Positions 24,178 to 33,381 of a DNA stretch of 39,517 bases are shown in pieces; position 1 is the first letter of the stretch, and each line of letters begins with the position of its first letter. Under the pieces are notes generated by a model that was not told the origin of the DNA, did no database searches, and worked only from the letters and a program-made list of their open reading frames with translations. This stretch comes from Paracoccaceae bacterium (lineage in GTDB: Bacteria; Pseudomonadota; Alphaproteobacteria; Rhodobacterales; Rhodobacteraceae), in NCBI GenBank assembly GCA_029244725.1, contig JAQWQJ010000015.1:1-39517 (forward strand), given 5' to 3'. The translations under genes and the position numbers were made by a program.

Positions 24178-25923
24178 TCAGTCGCTTTGTACCGCCTCAA
24201 GCTCAACAAGATCACGGAGCCCCTTAAGACTCTCTGGTGTTTTGGCAAGCGACCAGCGGATGCGGGTCGCATACGACATTGCGACGCCGGTTAAAACGAT
24301 TTGTTTCGTCGCAGTTGGCTTAATCGTCTCTTGGCTAAGATAGACCGAGCTTTCGAGCGCCATTTTGCAGCTACCGTCATGCCGGAACAGCCAGACTTCT
24401 CCGTTTTTCAGTGTCAGCCTATAGGCGTTCAATTCAAGATCAAACGTGGCATCAACATCCGGATGCAAATGAAAGCGCAATGTGAAAGGCAAACCTTTGC
24501 GCGCGCTTTCAACCAACTTGTCGAACTTGGCCCTTGCACGACGGTCTTCAGACAACAGCACGTCTTCGCCCGCAACGGCACTGCCGTCGATGGTCAGTTC
24601 AAGCGCCCTTCCCTGCAATACTCCGTGTGATCTCAGATAGCCGTCGTGACTTGCCTCAAGCCGGATGTATTCAAGATGGCGTTCACGGTGGAGTTCTATC
24701 TTGGCTGGCCGTGTCTCCATCTGCTCATGGTTTTGTCCGAGGATTTCGCGCGTCCGCCCCAATCGCGACGAGGACGATCCATCCAACCCCATCACAGAAT
24801 GCGACGGTGTGGCCCGTCCAGCCTTGCGCCAGTCAGCACCAAACGGCGCGCCAGAGCCACAGCTAACGATCAATGGACGGCGCCCAGAGGTCACTTCCAT
24901 CGCTAAGGTTGAAGCGTGCGCCTCGTATGACGCATCCCCTTTGGCTGGCTTGGCTGCATCCACGATCAAGCTTGTGCGCCCCGAGGTCATGCGCGCATAA
25001 CCCATGGCCCCTTCACCCTCGATCCCGCGAACACCAGACGCCGATATCGCCTGATCCAAACCACGGGTAAGGCCAGTGCCCCCACCCTGCATCCGCGCAA
25101 GAGTGCCGTCGAAATGGCGAACACTGCGAAGGACCGGTGCGATCGCGGCAATTTTCTCACTAAGGAATTTTGGCACGGATCGGTCCATCACGATCAAATC
25201 GTCCCTGATCCAAACCAACAAACTAAGGACATGAAGCAATTCTTCGGGGTTTCGGCTTTCTACGACCCCCTCGGCACTTATGGTGCGCCCCACCTGACGG
25301 CGAAGCGAATTTGTCATCTCGCCGATCGGCGCCTTCATATCGATCATTACGCGTGCGCTCAGAAACAACGCAGCCAGCGCCTCAATCCTTGGTAGGCCTG
25401 CTGGGGATTTCTTCCAACGTTTGGCCAAAAACCGTGCTTGGCGGGACAAAACCAGATCAAACCGGCTTTTGTCGACCGCTGACATATCGCGTGTCAGATC
25501 ATCGTAATGGTGCACGAACCTCAGCTGGCGCATGCCTACGATATCTGCAGACCACGCCAAGCCGTGCCCCCGTCCAAACTTGCCGATCCACTGATTGACC
25601 CAAAGCCGCGCCACCGACGCGCTTTTTTCAGATGCGACTGAAATCAAGTGATCCAGCCACGTAAACCCATGCATATCGACCCGGAACGCATCATCTGGTG
25701 ACACGATATCCCAAATTGACGCCCCCGGCGCCATCACAAGGCGACCGGCAAACTTTACATTCCCCTGCAACATTTCAAGGCCAATCTGCACCGATCCCAT
25801 CGACCGAGGACCAGGCAAATCCTGCAGGTCAAAGCTTTGGCGAGAGAACGACAAAGTCCAAGCGCGCAAACGGTTTGCCGCGCGTCGCCCAAATGTCGAA
25901 CCTGTTCCTGGATATTGCGTCAT
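24178..25923 (-). CDS. Heparinase II/III family protein
   Basis: A 581-residue protein with no clear signal peptide. The N-terminal half is alpha-helical (toroid-like, about 60-290), with WLDHLISVASEKSASVARLWVNQWI and GRGHGLAWSADIVGMR. The C-terminal half is beta-rich (about 310-560), including SCGSGAPFGADWRKAGRATPSHS, the region that in this family holds an active-site His. The family contains polysaccharide lyases, but members placed beside purH and rsmB in alphaproteobacteria have no established substrate. The gene order rsmB, heparinase-like, purH is a familiar alphaproteobacterial arrangement, so a cell-envelope role is possible. The start ATG 25923 has only a distant AGGGG site. Confidence 0.88.
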   Translation of the reverse strand: MTQYPGTGSTFGRRAANRLRAWTLSFSRQSFDLQDLPGPRSMGSVQIGLEMLQGNVKFAGRLVMAPGASIWDIVSPDDAFRVDMHGFTWLDHLISVASEKSASVARLWVNQWIGKFGRGHGLAWSADIVGMRQLRFVHHYDDLTRDMSAVDKSRFDLVLSRQARFLAKRWKKSPAGLPRIEALAALFLSARVMIDMKAPIGEMTNSLRRQVGRTISAEGVVESRNPEELLHVLSLLVWIRDDLIVMDRSVPKFLSEKIAAIAPVLRSVRHFDGTLARMQGGGTGLTRGLDQAISASGVRGIEGEGAMGYARMTSGRTSLIVDAAKPAKGDASYEAHASTLAMEVTSGRRPLIVSCGSGAPFGADWRKAGRATPSHSVMGLDGSSSSRLGRTREILGQNHEQMETRPAKIELHRERHLEYIRLEASHDGYLRSHGVLQGRALELTIDGSAVAGEDVLLSEDRRARAKFDKLVESARKGLPFTLRFHLHPDVDATFDLELNAYRLTLKNGEVWLFRHDGSCKMALESSVYLSQETIKPTATKQIVLTGVAMSYATRIRWSLAKTPESLKGLRDLVELEAVQSD

Positions 25924-26013
25924 CGCAATCGTCGCCCCTTGCAGCCCCTAGGGACCTGACGCCTTGTCTATACGGGTTTGCAAAGACTTGGGAAAGCCTT
26001 GAGCCCTTTGGAC

Positions 26014-27285
26014 TTAGGTTTTGCGCAATACAGCGATATAGAAGCCGTCCATGCCACCCTCGTCAGCCCAATAATCAGGGCGCAGCCGCAGGCCGCCTTC
26101 TTCGGTAATCCAGGCTGGATCGATCCAATCCCTTTTAAGGGCATCACGATCCACGGCAACGTCAGAACGGTTTTTTAGAACCTCCTCAACCTGACATTCG
26201 CCCTCATCCGGTAAAAGACTACATGTGCAATAAACCAAACGGCCACCGGGCTTTAACAGATCCAGCGCGTGCGCCAGCATCCGTTCCTGCAATTCGATTA
26301 GCTCACCAAATTCTGATCCGTCTTTTGCATGTGGCAAGTCAGGGTGGCGCCGAATGGTACCAGTGGCCGAGCACGGTGCATCAAGAATTATCGCATCAAA
26401 GCTACCCTCAACCCGCAACGCATCGCTGGTTTTGGTCTGAGCGTGCAACTTGCAACGCTCCAGATTTTCACGCACCCGCGCCATGCGTTTCTTGGAAAGG
26501 TCCACAGACAAAACCCGCGCCCGAGGCGTGGCAGCCTGCAGCGTTTTTCCGCCCGGTGCCGCACATAGGTCAAGAACCGCCTCGCCCTCTTTAAGATCAA
26601 GCAACTGAACCGGCATCGCGGCGGCGGCATCTTGTATCCACCATTCGCCAGCGTCAAAGCCCTCAAGCCCCGAAACCTGACCAGCGTTTTGCAAACGAAC
26701 TGAGCCCGAAGGCAGGACTTCGCCGCCCAGCTTTTCGGCCCAACCGGCAGCGTCCGATTTCACGGTGATGTCCAGCGGAACGGACGAAAATTGCACGTTT
26801 TCCATTGCGCCAACTGCTTCGGCTCCCCAAGCATCAACCAGCGGAACACGCAACCATTTTGGCAAACGCGGCACACGAAGCGCATCCCAAGTCTCGGATC
26901 CGTCAGCCACGATTTTACGCAGTACAGCATTCACCAAGCCTTTTAGGTGGCCGGTGTTTTTGGTGCGCCCGACGATCTCAACCATCGAATTCACAACACC
27001 ATGCGATGCCTCACCCAGCGCGCAAATCTCAACCGTGCCAAGACGCAGTGCGTTGCGCACGTTCATTGGAGGATATTTGCGGAGGTGTTTTTGTAGCATC
27101 CGATCGGCACGCTCTAGTCCGCGTAGGGTCTCGGTCGCCAATCGTTGCGCCCTTGCGCGATCTGCCGGCTCTAGGTGCTCCAGCGCCCCGCCTTGCACCA
27201 TTTCAGTCATCAAACGCCCCTCTTCGAGGATTTGATCCAACAAAAAGATGGCGGCTTTTCGTGCCAGTAGTCCTTGGTCGCTCAT
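26014..27285 (-). CDS. rsmB: 16S rRNA m5C methyltransferase, RsmB/NOP family
   Basis: A 423-residue SAM-dependent RNA methyltransferase. The N-terminal NusB-like RNA-binding domain (about 5-140) contains ARKAAIFLLDQIL and NAVLRKI. The catalytic Rossmann domain has the SAM motif LDLCAAPGGKTLQ, the DAPCSATGTIRRHPD motif with one active cysteine, and VYCTCSLLPDEGE with the second. Together these give the two-cysteine mechanism of m5C RNA methyltransferases; the target is most likely C967 of 16S rRNA. ATG 27285 follows a GGGG-rich region. It is 90 bp upstream of the heparinase-like gene and divergent from the SdhAF4-like gene. Confidence 0.93.
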   Translation of the reverse strand: MSDQGLLARKAAIFLLDQILEEGRLMTEMVQGGALEHLEPADRARAQRLATETLRGLERADRMLQKHLRKYPPMNVRNALRLGTVEICALGEASHGVVNSMVEIVGRTKNTGHLKGLVNAVLRKIVADGSETWDALRVPRLPKWLRVPLVDAWGAEAVGAMENVQFSSVPLDITVKSDAAGWAEKLGGEVLPSGSVRLQNAGQVSGLEGFDAGEWWIQDAAAAMPVQLLDLKEGEAVLDLCAAPGGKTLQAATPRARVLSVDLSKKRMARVRENLERCKLHAQTKTSDALRVEGSFDAIILDAPCSATGTIRRHPDLPHAKDGSEFGELIELQERMLAHALDLLKPGGRLVYCTCSLLPDEGECQVEEVLKNRSDVAVDRDALKRDWIDPAWITEEGGLRLRPDYWADEGGMDGFYIAVLRKT

Positions 27286-27372
27286 GGGTGGCCCCTTGCC
27301 TGCGTCTTAACAGCCGCTTGATGCGGCCGAAGGCGGGCGTATAACAAGGGTCCTGAGCTTTAGGAAGACATT

Positions 27373-27555
27373 ATGACCGAAGAATCCCAACGCAACGATC
27401 TGCCAGCGGCCGCCCAACGCGCTTTGGCCGAGGCAGAAGAACGCCGTAAGAACTCAAAACGGGAGGAATTACCCAAAGAGCTCGGTGGGCGTGACGGACC
27501 AGAGCCCGTGCGCTACGGCGATTGGGAAAAGAAGGGCATTGCGGTAGATTTCTGA
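27373..27555 (+). CDS. DUF1674 / SdhAF4-like small protein
   Basis: A 60-residue, very hydrophilic protein. Its C-terminal half, ELGGRDGPEPVRYGDWEKKG followed by IAVDF, is the diagnostic DUF1674 signature shared with mitochondrial SDHAF4, an assembly factor for the flavinated succinate dehydrogenase subunit. The N-terminus is a charged helix (RALAEAEERRKNSKRE). ATG 27373 has AGGAAG upstream. A role in SDH assembly is inferred from homology with the eukaryotic protein. It converges on dapB, with inverted repeats between them. Confidence 0.9.
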   Translation: MTEESQRNDLPAAAQRALAEAEERRKNSKREELPKELGGRDGPEPVRYGDWEKKGIAVDF

Positions 27556-27566
27556 GCCGTTTCAAT

Positions 27567-27623
27567 GAGTATTTAAATCAAAGATAAAGTGCGACGTTCT
27601 ACTTTATCTTGCTGAAAATACTC
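27567..27623. repeat. Nested inverted repeat between SdhAF4-like gene and dapB
   Basis: Outer arms GAGTATTT (27567-27574) and AAATACTC (27616-27623), and inner arms AAGATAAAGT (27581-27590) and ACTTTATCTT (27601-27610), are all perfect. The inner loop is ten bases. The structure lies between two convergent genes and could act as a bidirectional terminator. It could also be a small dispersed palindromic repeat; a related GAGTATTT occurs upstream of dapB near 28480. Confidence 0.5.
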
Positions 27624-27630
27624 TCGGGGT

Positions 27631-27647
27631 TTGGGGCGGAGCCCCAA
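27631..27647 (-). terminator. GC-rich hairpin downstream of dapB
   Basis: TTGGGGC (27631-27637) and GCCCCAA (27641-27647) form a seven-pair stem with a three-base loop, just after the dapB stop on the minus strand. GGGGCTCCGCCCC hairpins of this kind are common gene ends in Rhodobacteraceae. No long U-run follows. Confidence 0.45.
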
Positions 27648-27651
27648 TCCG

Positions 27652-28461
27652 TCAAAGCCCCAAAACATCCACCATGTCATATTGGCCCGGCTTTTTGTCT
27701 TGCCCCCAAAGGGCAGCTTTCAAGGCGCCTCGTGAAAAGACAGCCCGATCACTGGCCACATGGCGCAGGATGATTCGCTCTCCTGCTGCAGCAAACATCA
27801 CGTCGTGTTCGCCCACGATGTCGCCCCCGCGGATAGCTGTGAAACCAATGTCACCCTTTTTGCGAGCACCAGTTATTCCGTCGCGACCACGATCTGAAAC
27901 ATCATCGAGATTTACCCCGCGACCGGCCGCTGCCGCTTCACCAAGCATCAAAGCTGTGCCAGACGGTGCATCGACCTTTTGATTGTGATGCGCCTCGATC
28001 ACTTCGATGTCATAGTCTTCGTCCAAGGCCGCCGCGATCTTCTGGGTCAATGTCGTCAGCAAATTCACCCCGAGGCTGAAGTTGCCAGCCCTCACGATCA
28101 CTGCGTGATGAGATGCGGCTTCTAACTTTGCCAGATCGTCATCGCTAAGTCCTGTTGTGCCAATCACATGCACAGCCCGCGCTTGCGCGGCCAATTCAGC
28201 AAAAGCAACCGTCGCCGCAGGGGCTGTGAAATCCAGTACTGCCTGCGCCTTGGCGAATGCTTCTAGCGGATCATCTGTGACCACAACGCCGTTGGCAGTA
28301 CCGCCGAGCAACTCGCCCAGATCTTGGCCAACCCACGGATGACCTGCCCGTTCAACTACGCCCACAAGTTTTGCGCGATCGCTTTCCAGCACGGTTTTAC
28401 TGAGCATCTGCCCCATACGGCCTGATGCACCCGTTACCACGATCCCCGGCAAATCACTCAT
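27652..28461 (-). CDS. dapB: 4-hydroxy-tetrahydrodipicolinate reductase
   Basis: A 269-residue enzyme of the diaminopimelate/lysine pathway. The N-terminal nucleotide-binding motif is [12 protein letters not shown], followed by DFTAPA and [10 protein letters not shown]. The C-terminal DapB domain has the catalytic and substrate-binding stretch [20 protein letters not shown], then [12 protein letters not shown]. Length is typical. ATG 28461 has a good GGAAGGA site. It is divergent from rbfA, with 84 bp between the start codons. Its presence shows that lysine biosynthesis runs through diaminopimelate, so the saccharopine genes are more likely catabolic. Confidence 0.96.
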   Translation of the reverse strand: MSDLPGIVVTGASGRMGQMLSKTVLESDRAKLVGVVERAGHPWVGQDLGELLGGTANGVVVTDDPLEAFAKAQAVLDFTAPAATVAFAELAAQARAVHVIGTTGLSDDDLAKLEAASHHAVIVRAGNFSLGVNLLTTLTQKIAAALDEDYDIEVIEAHHNQKVDAPSGTALMLGEAAAAGRGVNLDDVSDRGRDGITGARKKGDIGFTAIRGGDIVGEHDVMFAAAGERIILRHVASDRAVFSRGALKAALWGQDKKPGQYDMVDVLGL

Positions 28462-28545
28462 GTCTCAAATCCTTCCAAATACTCTCTCTCCTTAGAACAG
28501 CATCGCGCGCTTGGCAAAGCCTTGCGAAAAGCGTATCTGGCCGCC

Positions 28546-28947
28546 ATGGCAAAAAATAAATTCCACGACGGCCCCTCGCATAGGCAGCTTCGTGTCGGAG
28601 AAGTCATCCGGCGCTCGCTGTCCGAAATCCTATCTCGCGGTGAAATCCATGATCCCGAGCTGAATGACTTGTCCATCACAGTCGGTCAGGTCACAACGAC
28701 ACCTGACCTGCGGATCGCGACTGCGTTTGTCTTGCCGCTTGGTGGCAAAGACAAAGATGCGGCCATCGCGCTTCTCGCTAAGAACAAAGGTGAAATTCGC
28801 AGGATCGTCGGCAAAAGGATCGGCCTAAAGCATTCGCCAGATCTGCGGTTTCGCATTGATGATACGTTTGATCGCATGGATGATACGCGTCGAATGTTCA
28901 GCAACGAAGACGTGCGTCGCGATCTGGACAAAGATGAAGAAGACTAA
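28546..28947 (+). CDS. rbfA: Ribosome-binding factor A
   Basis: A 133-residue KH-like protein needed for 30S maturation and cold adaptation. Family blocks are RQLRVGEVIRRSLSEILSRGEI, DLSITVGQVTTTPDLRIATAFV and GKRIGLKHSPDLRFRIDD, ending in a highly acidic tail. I take ATG 28546 as the start, since the codon eight residues upstream is TTG. The stop overlaps the stop of the convergent EamA gene by four bases. In many bacteria rbfA precedes truB; here the opposing EamA gene separates them. Confidence 0.95.
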   Translation: MAKNKFHDGPSHRQLRVGEVIRRSLSEILSRGEIHDPELNDLSITVGQVTTTPDLRIATAFVLPLGGKDKDAAIALLAKNKGEIRRIVGKRIGLKHSPDLRFRIDDTFDRMDDTRRMFSNEDVRRDLDKDEED

Positions 28948-29807
28948 GTTTGGCGCTTTTCCAGTACGATGCTGGCCACCCCTGCCAAAACCACTGCGCC
29001 GCCAATGAGAGAAGACCAACTTAAAGTCTCTCCTAAAAACAATATGCCGCCGATCACTGATACCAACGGCAAAAGCAGCAAGTATGGTGCGACCTGACTA
29101 ACCGGATGACGCCGCACCAAGGTGTACCATAGCCAATATCCAAACGCCGTCATGATAAGCCCCAAATAGGCGACCGATATCCAGACCACGGGCGGCGCGG
29201 ATTTCGCAGCCAACCATTGGCCGCTCTCAAACAGCAACGACATGACAAACAATTGAGGTGCCGCCAGTACGGCGACCCAAGCAGTGATCGTCAGGCCGTC
29301 GATGTCTTTTAGCTGGCGCACCATCACCTGACCGACAGCCCACGTAAACGAGCCGCCGATAACTAACGCAGCAGAGGCAAACGCGATACGCTCGGTCGGA
29401 GCGCCGACAATCATGGCGACGCCCACAAAGGCCAGCGCTATACCCATCCATTTGCGCAAACCGGTTTTCTCATGCAGCAAAACGGCCCCTAAAAGCGTCA
29501 GGATCGGCACCTCTAATTGGACAATCAGCGCAGTCACACCTGCGTCCAAGCCCTTGAGCCCAGTGAAAGTCAGCGAATACTGAATTGTCGCTGCCACGAG
29601 CGTCACTTTGAAAAGTGGCCAAAGTTGATTGATCGGTGGACGTACGAACCAAACCAGCGCAAGCGCAGTCACCGTGAACCGAAGACTCATCAATAGGATT
29701 GGCGGAAAATGAACAATCGCGGCCTTTGCAAAGACCAATCCCATGCCCCAAGTGACCGCCACTGCGAGCCCCATCAACATGTCTATTGGTTTTAGTGGCT
29801 CTGACAT
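28944..29807 (-). CDS. DMT-superfamily transporter (EamA family)
   Basis: A 287-residue inner-membrane protein with about ten hydrophobic helices, made of two EamA repeats (about 8-137 and 150-284). N-terminal AVAVTWGMGLVFAKAAI, the repeat-1 motif QYSLTFTGLKGLDAGVTALIVQLEVPILTLLGAVLL and LGLIMTAFGYWLWYTLV support this. Such proteins export amino acids or metabolites; the substrate is unknown. ATG 29807 has an AGGAGGG site. Its end overlaps rbfA by four bases, and it is placed between rbfA and truB on the opposite strand. Confidence 0.9.
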   Translation of the reverse strand: MSEPLKPIDMLMGLAVAVTWGMGLVFAKAAIVHFPPILLMSLRFTVTALALVWFVRPPINQLWPLFKVTLVAATIQYSLTFTGLKGLDAGVTALIVQLEVPILTLLGAVLLHEKTGLRKWMGIALAFVGVAMIVGAPTERIAFASAALVIGGSFTWAVGQVMVRQLKDIDGLTITAWVAVLAAPQLFVMSLLFESGQWLAAKSAPPVVWISVAYLGLIMTAFGYWLWYTLVRRHPVSQVAPYLLLLPLVSVIGGILFLGETLSWSSLIGGAVVLAGVASIVLEKRQT

Positions 29808-29935
29808 CGTCCCTCCTGTTTCCTAATCCCAATCAGACGCTCCGTTCGTGATCTGTCCCTTTTGCGACATGGTTACGATTGACCCAAGCCAGCCCATGCG
29901 CTACCCCGCGCGCTCATTCGCATATCGGAGAGATC

Positions 29936-30847
29936 ATGGGACGTAAGCGCAAAGGCCGCGATATCTCGGGCTGGTTGATCATCGACAAACCCGCCGGGAT
30001 CACCTCGACCGCCGTGGTGAACAAGGTCCGTTGGGCGATGGACGCCAAAAAAGCCGGTCATGCTGGCACGCTGGACCCAGAAGCAACAGGCGTTCTGGCT
30101 GTAGCGCTGGGCGAGGCCACCAAGACTGTGCCCTACATCACTGATGCGCTGAAATGTTACGAATTCTCGGCCCGGCTCGGGCAGGCTACAAACACCGACG
30201 ATACCGAAGGCGAAGTGATTGCAACTAGCGCTAGCCGTCCCTCTGACGATGAGATCAAAGCCGCATTGGGCGCGTTTGTCGGGGATATTCAGCAAACTCC
30301 GCCAAAGTTCTCGGCTGTCAAAATCGACGGCCAGCGGGCTTATAAACTTGCCCGGGATGGCGAGGACGTCGAGATCGCACCGCGTCCCTTGTTCGTTGAG
30401 TCTTTGGTGATGAACGACCGTCCTGACGCGGATCATGTACTGCTTGAAATGGTCTGTGGCAAAGGCGGCTACGTCCGCTCGATCGCCCGCGATTTGGGCG
30501 AGGCACTAGGATGCCACGGTCATGTCCAGTGGCTGCGACGCGTTTGGTCCGGTCCGTTTGAAGCCACGGAAGGCATTTCGGTTGCGGAAATCGACGCAAA
30601 AGCCAAATCAGGCGAGCTGGATGTCCACCTACTGCCGCTGGAAATCGGGCTTGAGGACCTACCACAAGTCACCACCAACCAAGACGGCGCCACCCGCATC
30701 CGCAACGGCAACCCAGGCATCGCGTTTGCCAAGGACGACGTGGAATACGGAGACGAATGCTGGGCGAGCCTAGACGGACAAGCGGTCGCGATCGGGCGGT
30801 TTAAGGGCGGCGAGTTGCATCCTAGTAAGGTGTTTGTTCACGCCTAG
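29936..30847 (+). CDS. truB: tRNA pseudouridine(55) synthase
   Basis: A 303-residue enzyme that makes pseudouridine 55 in the T loop of tRNA. The start has [13 protein letters not shown]; the catalytic motif is [17 protein letters not shown], with Asp47. Further blocks are [41 protein letters not shown], and [21 protein letters not shown]. The C-terminal PUA-like part follows. I start at ATG 29936 because GGAG lies seven bases upstream and the family begins here. The stop overlaps the stop of the convergent acetyltransferase gene by four bases. Confidence 0.96.
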   Translation: MGRKRKGRDISGWLIIDKPAGITSTAVVNKVRWAMDAKKAGHAGTLDPEATGVLAVALGEATKTVPYITDALKCYEFSARLGQATNTDDTEGEVIATSASRPSDDEIKAALGAFVGDIQQTPPKFSAVKIDGQRAYKLARDGEDVEIAPRPLFVESLVMNDRPDADHVLLEMVCGKGGYVRSIARDLGEALGCHGHVQWLRRVWSGPFEATEGISVAEIDAKAKSGELDVHLLPLEIGLEDLPQVTTNQDGATRIRNGNPGIAFAKDDVEYGDECWASLDGQAVAIGRFKGGELHPSKVFVHA

Positions 30848-31314
30848 GGATTGCGCAAAACCTTCACCAACTCAGTCTCACCGCTCACGATCCTACCGGT
30901 TTTACGATAGCCTTGCTTTTCATAAAACGGAATCGCACCGTTTTCCGCTTCCACAGCAGAAAGCAAAAGCTGTTTGCGGCCCAGTTCTCGACACCGCTTC
31001 TCGGCGAATTGCATCGCATCGCGTCCGTGCCCGTTGCCCTGCTTGTCTTTGGCAATCATCAAACGCCAAACATAGAGACCGTCTGGATCGTCGCCCTCAT
31101 CTAAGTCTGCCCCGGAAAAGCTCATATCGACCAAAGCCATCAAACCGACCGGTGTCTCACCCTCCCAAATTCCGTAGATTTCGTTGCCAGGTTCAAACAA
31201 CGACTGCGCCATGGTGACGGCGTTTGACGCAACAAAGTCGCGCTGATCGTCAGAGACATCCAGCTTGATCAACGGCATTACTGCATCTGCTGTGAGGAGT
31301 TTAATATCAGTCAT
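30844..31314 (-). CDS. GNAT-family N-acetyltransferase
   Basis: A 156-residue protein with the GNAT fold. The acetyl-CoA binding site is the V/I-x-x-x-x-RGKG-type motif in [19 protein letters not shown], followed by [23 protein letters not shown], the usual C-terminal strand and helix. The substrate is not predictable. It resembles spermidine/aminoglycoside-type small GNATs placed after truB in other roseobacters. ATG 31314 has only a weak ribosome site. Convergent with truB, with a four-base overlap of stop codons (CTAG). Confidence 0.88.
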   Translation of the reverse strand: MTDIKLLTADAVMPLIKLDVSDDQRDFVASNAVTMAQSLFEPGNEIYGIWEGETPVGLMALVDMSFSGADLDEGDDPDGLYVWRLMIAKDKQGNGHGRDAMQFAEKRCRELGRKQLLLSAVEAENGAIPFYEKQGYRKTGRIVSGETELVKVLRNP

Positions 31315-31458
31315 AGAGCATCATTGCGCCGAGCTGCGTATTTAGCAAGTAAGTCAGATTGAAAGGGCGTCGTGTCACAAGAGGCAACGTTATACGCGCA
31401 AAATGACAAACGTCATCAAACGCCTTGCACGCTACAGGACTTCGGGGGATGAAGGCAT

Positions 31459-31968
31459 ATGATTACGCGTACCCACCTCAAAGATGATGCCCAGTCAACG
31501 GCAGTTTATTCGGATTGTGAAAATTATCGCTATTTTTTGACACGCATTTGGAACCCGCTTGGACAGCGTGTTGCATTTATCATGCTCAACCCCTCAACGG
31601 CGACAGAAGTGCAGAACGACCCAACGGTTGAACGCTGTGAGCAAAGGGCAAGGGCGTTGGGGTTTGGGGCATTCTCAGTGACGAATATTTTTGCTTGGCG
31701 TGACACTGATCCGCGCAAAATGCGGGCAGCGAAAGAACCTGTCGGGCCAGCGAATGATCAGGCAATATCAGAGGCTTGCGACTGGGCTGACCAGATCGTG
31801 GCGGCCTGGGGCACGCATGGAGAGCATTTGAAGCGCGGAGCCGCAGTCGAAGGTTTACTCCGCGATAAAAAGGTGCCCGTGTATAGTCTTGGATTGTCCA
31901 AAGCAGGTCACCCCAAACACCCCCTTTATATCGCGTATGCCCAGCACCCTCAGCTTTGGTTTGACTAA
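31459..31968 (+). CDS. DUF1643 domain-containing protein
   Basis: A 169-residue soluble protein. The diagnostic DUF1643 block is VAFIMLNPSTATEVQNDPTVERC, followed by GAFSVTNIFAWRDTDPR and IVAAWGTHG, then LGLSKAGHPKHPLYI. The family has no established function. ATG 31459 is preceded by GAAGG at about five bases. It is transcribed alone between the GNAT gene and the RTX protein. Confidence 0.88.
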   Translation: MITRTHLKDDAQSTAVYSDCENYRYFLTRIWNPLGQRVAFIMLNPSTATEVQNDPTVERCEQRARALGFGAFSVTNIFAWRDTDPRKMRAAKEPVGPANDQAISEACDWADQIVAAWGTHGEHLKRGAAVEGLLRDKKVPVYSLGLSKAGHPKHPLYIAYAQHPQLWFD

Positions 31969-32075
31969 AAATCATTCGAATTGAGTGAAGATTTGTTAAC
32001 CTAAAACAGGGGTTTAGCTTGAAAAGCGGTGGGGAAGCCCGAATGCTACTCATGGGAAATGAGTGGGTATGAGTG

Positions 32076-32909
32076 ATGCTTTTTATAGCTAGTCTCATTG
32101 GTCTTGTGATGGTCGGCGGTATGGCCCTTGCAGGTCTGGGTGAGTTTGATGACGATGATACGATAGTCAGCGGGACGGATGGTGATGATACGCTGTCGGG
32201 AAGCGACGAAGATGAACAGATTGGCGGTCGTGGCGGTCAGGATTTGTTGTTCGCAGGCGGTGGAGACGACCTTGTATTTGGCCATGCCGGCAAAGATATT
32301 CTGAGCGGGGATTCCGGCGACGACACGCTTCATGGCGGCAACGAAGACGACATGATGCTTGGGGGACAAGGTGATGATGAGCTTTTTGGTCACAATGATG
32401 ATGACACACTATTCGGCGGCATGGGGAATGATTGGCTGATTGGGTCAGCCGGCGATGACGATCTGATTGGGCAAAGTGGGGACGATGAATTGCTGGGCGG
32501 TTTGGGTAACGATTTTCTGGACGGAGGCGCGGGAATGGACACGCTAAACGGTGGGGCTGGGAATGATGTTCTGGACGGACAAGACGACGCGAGCGACTTT
32601 CTAAATGGTGGTCAGGGTCAAGACACTATCATCGCCGGTGCCGGCGACTACGTTTCAGGTGGGGATGGCGCTGATGCAGTCATACTTGGGCAATGGATTA
32701 CCACAGATGAACCAGCGATAATTTCAGACTTCAACATCGATGAAGACCGGATCGAAATCGTGGTCGACGCTAATGATCCTCAACTGTCTGTAACGTTGGC
32801 GGACTCAGGTCTTTTTCAAGTCACATGCGATGACGAGTTACTTGCAGAAGTTGCCGCCACTGGCCCATTAACGCTAGACCATATCATCGTGAGACAAACC
32901 ACTGTTTGA
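32076..32909 (+). CDS. Membrane-anchored RTX (hemolysin-type Ca2+-binding) repeat protein
   Basis: A 277-residue, very acidic protein. Residues 1-21 form a hydrophobic signal/anchor ([20 protein letters not shown]). From about residue 27 to 200 there are roughly 18 glycine-aspartate nonapeptides of the GGxGxDxUx type, for example [27 protein letters not shown]. They should fold as a calcium-loaded beta-roll. The C-terminal 75 residues (from about YVSGGDG to the end) hold the strands [15 protein letters not shown], as often found at RTX ends. An ATG at 32076 is preferred to the GTG codon before it. Small RTX proteins with an N-terminal anchor rather than a C-terminal secretion signal are probably surface or periplasmic. 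The gene is inserted between truB and rpsO. Confidence 0.85.
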   Translation: MLFIASLIGLVMVGGMALAGLGEFDDDDTIVSGTDGDDTLSGSDEDEQIGGRGGQDLLFAGGGDDLVFGHAGKDILSGDSGDDTLHGGNEDDMMLGGQGDDELFGHNDDDTLFGGMGNDWLIGSAGDDDLIGQSGDDELLGGLGNDFLDGGAGMDTLNGGAGNDVLDGQDDASDFLNGGQGQDTIIAGAGDYVSGGDGADAVILGQWITTDEPAIISDFNIDEDRIEIVVDANDPQLSVTLADSGLFQVTCDDELLAEVAATGPLTLDHIIVRQTTV

Positions 32910-33037
32910 CAACAGGGGTTTTCAATCGGACTGGAATCTCCTATACGCGCGCATCTGCACTTGCAGACACCTCCACGGGCTTTGCTGGACGACATCCCGG
33001 CTTGTGCCATAACCCTCTGATATTAAAGGAGACCCCG

Positions 33038-33307
33038 ATGTCGATTACTGCTGAAGAAAAAGCACGCTTAATGAAAGAATTCGCGACCAAAGAAGGTGAC
33101 ACTGGTTCACCGGAAGTACAGGTTGCTATCCTAACTTCGCGTATCACTACTCTGACTGAGCATTTCAAATCACACAAAAAAGACAACCACTCACGTCGTG
33201 GTCTTTTGATGATGGTTGCTCAGCGTCGTAAGCTTTTGGATTACACCAAAGCAAAAGATGTGGCCCGTTATCAGGACCTCATCAAGCGCCTCGGCATCCG
33301 CCGCTAA
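33038..33307 (+). CDS. rpsO: 30S ribosomal protein S15
   Basis: An 89-residue ribosomal protein. It shows [41 protein letters not shown] and [17 protein letters not shown] followed by [12 protein letters not shown], the complete S15 family signature. ATG 33038 has AAAGGAG at seven bases. The upstream 128 bp carries a possible weak promoter (TTTTCA / TATACG, 17-bp spacing near 32919-32947). It ends in a strong intrinsic terminator, so it is transcribed apart from pnp. Confidence 0.97.
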   Translation: MSITAEEKARLMKEFATKEGDTGSPEVQVAILTSRITTLTEHFKSHKKDNHSRRGLLMMVAQRRKLLDYTKAKDVARYQDLIKRLGIRR

Positions 33308-33332
33308 GAATTCGGTCCTTTTTGGATCAAGG

Positions 33333-33362
33333 GCGCCCGAGGGAAACTTCGGGCGCTTTTTT
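33333..33362 (+). terminator. Intrinsic terminator of rpsO
   Basis: GCGCCCG (33333-33339) and CGGGCGC (33350-33356) form a stem with a ten-base loop (further A/T pairing possible), followed directly by six T. Confidence 0.85.
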
Positions 33363-33381
33363 GTTAGAGGAAACTGCAAAA

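Noticed and set aside
32160-32690. Periodic GGxGxD-coding repeats that resemble a repeat array such as CRISPR
   Set aside because: The periodicity is 27 bases and follows RTX nonapeptides in frame. There are no conserved direct repeats with unique spacers.
32952-32970. TCTGCA/TGCAGA dyad upstream of rpsO as an S15 autoregulatory hairpin
   Set aside because: The loop would be only two bases and the position far from the start codon, so the structure is not convincing.
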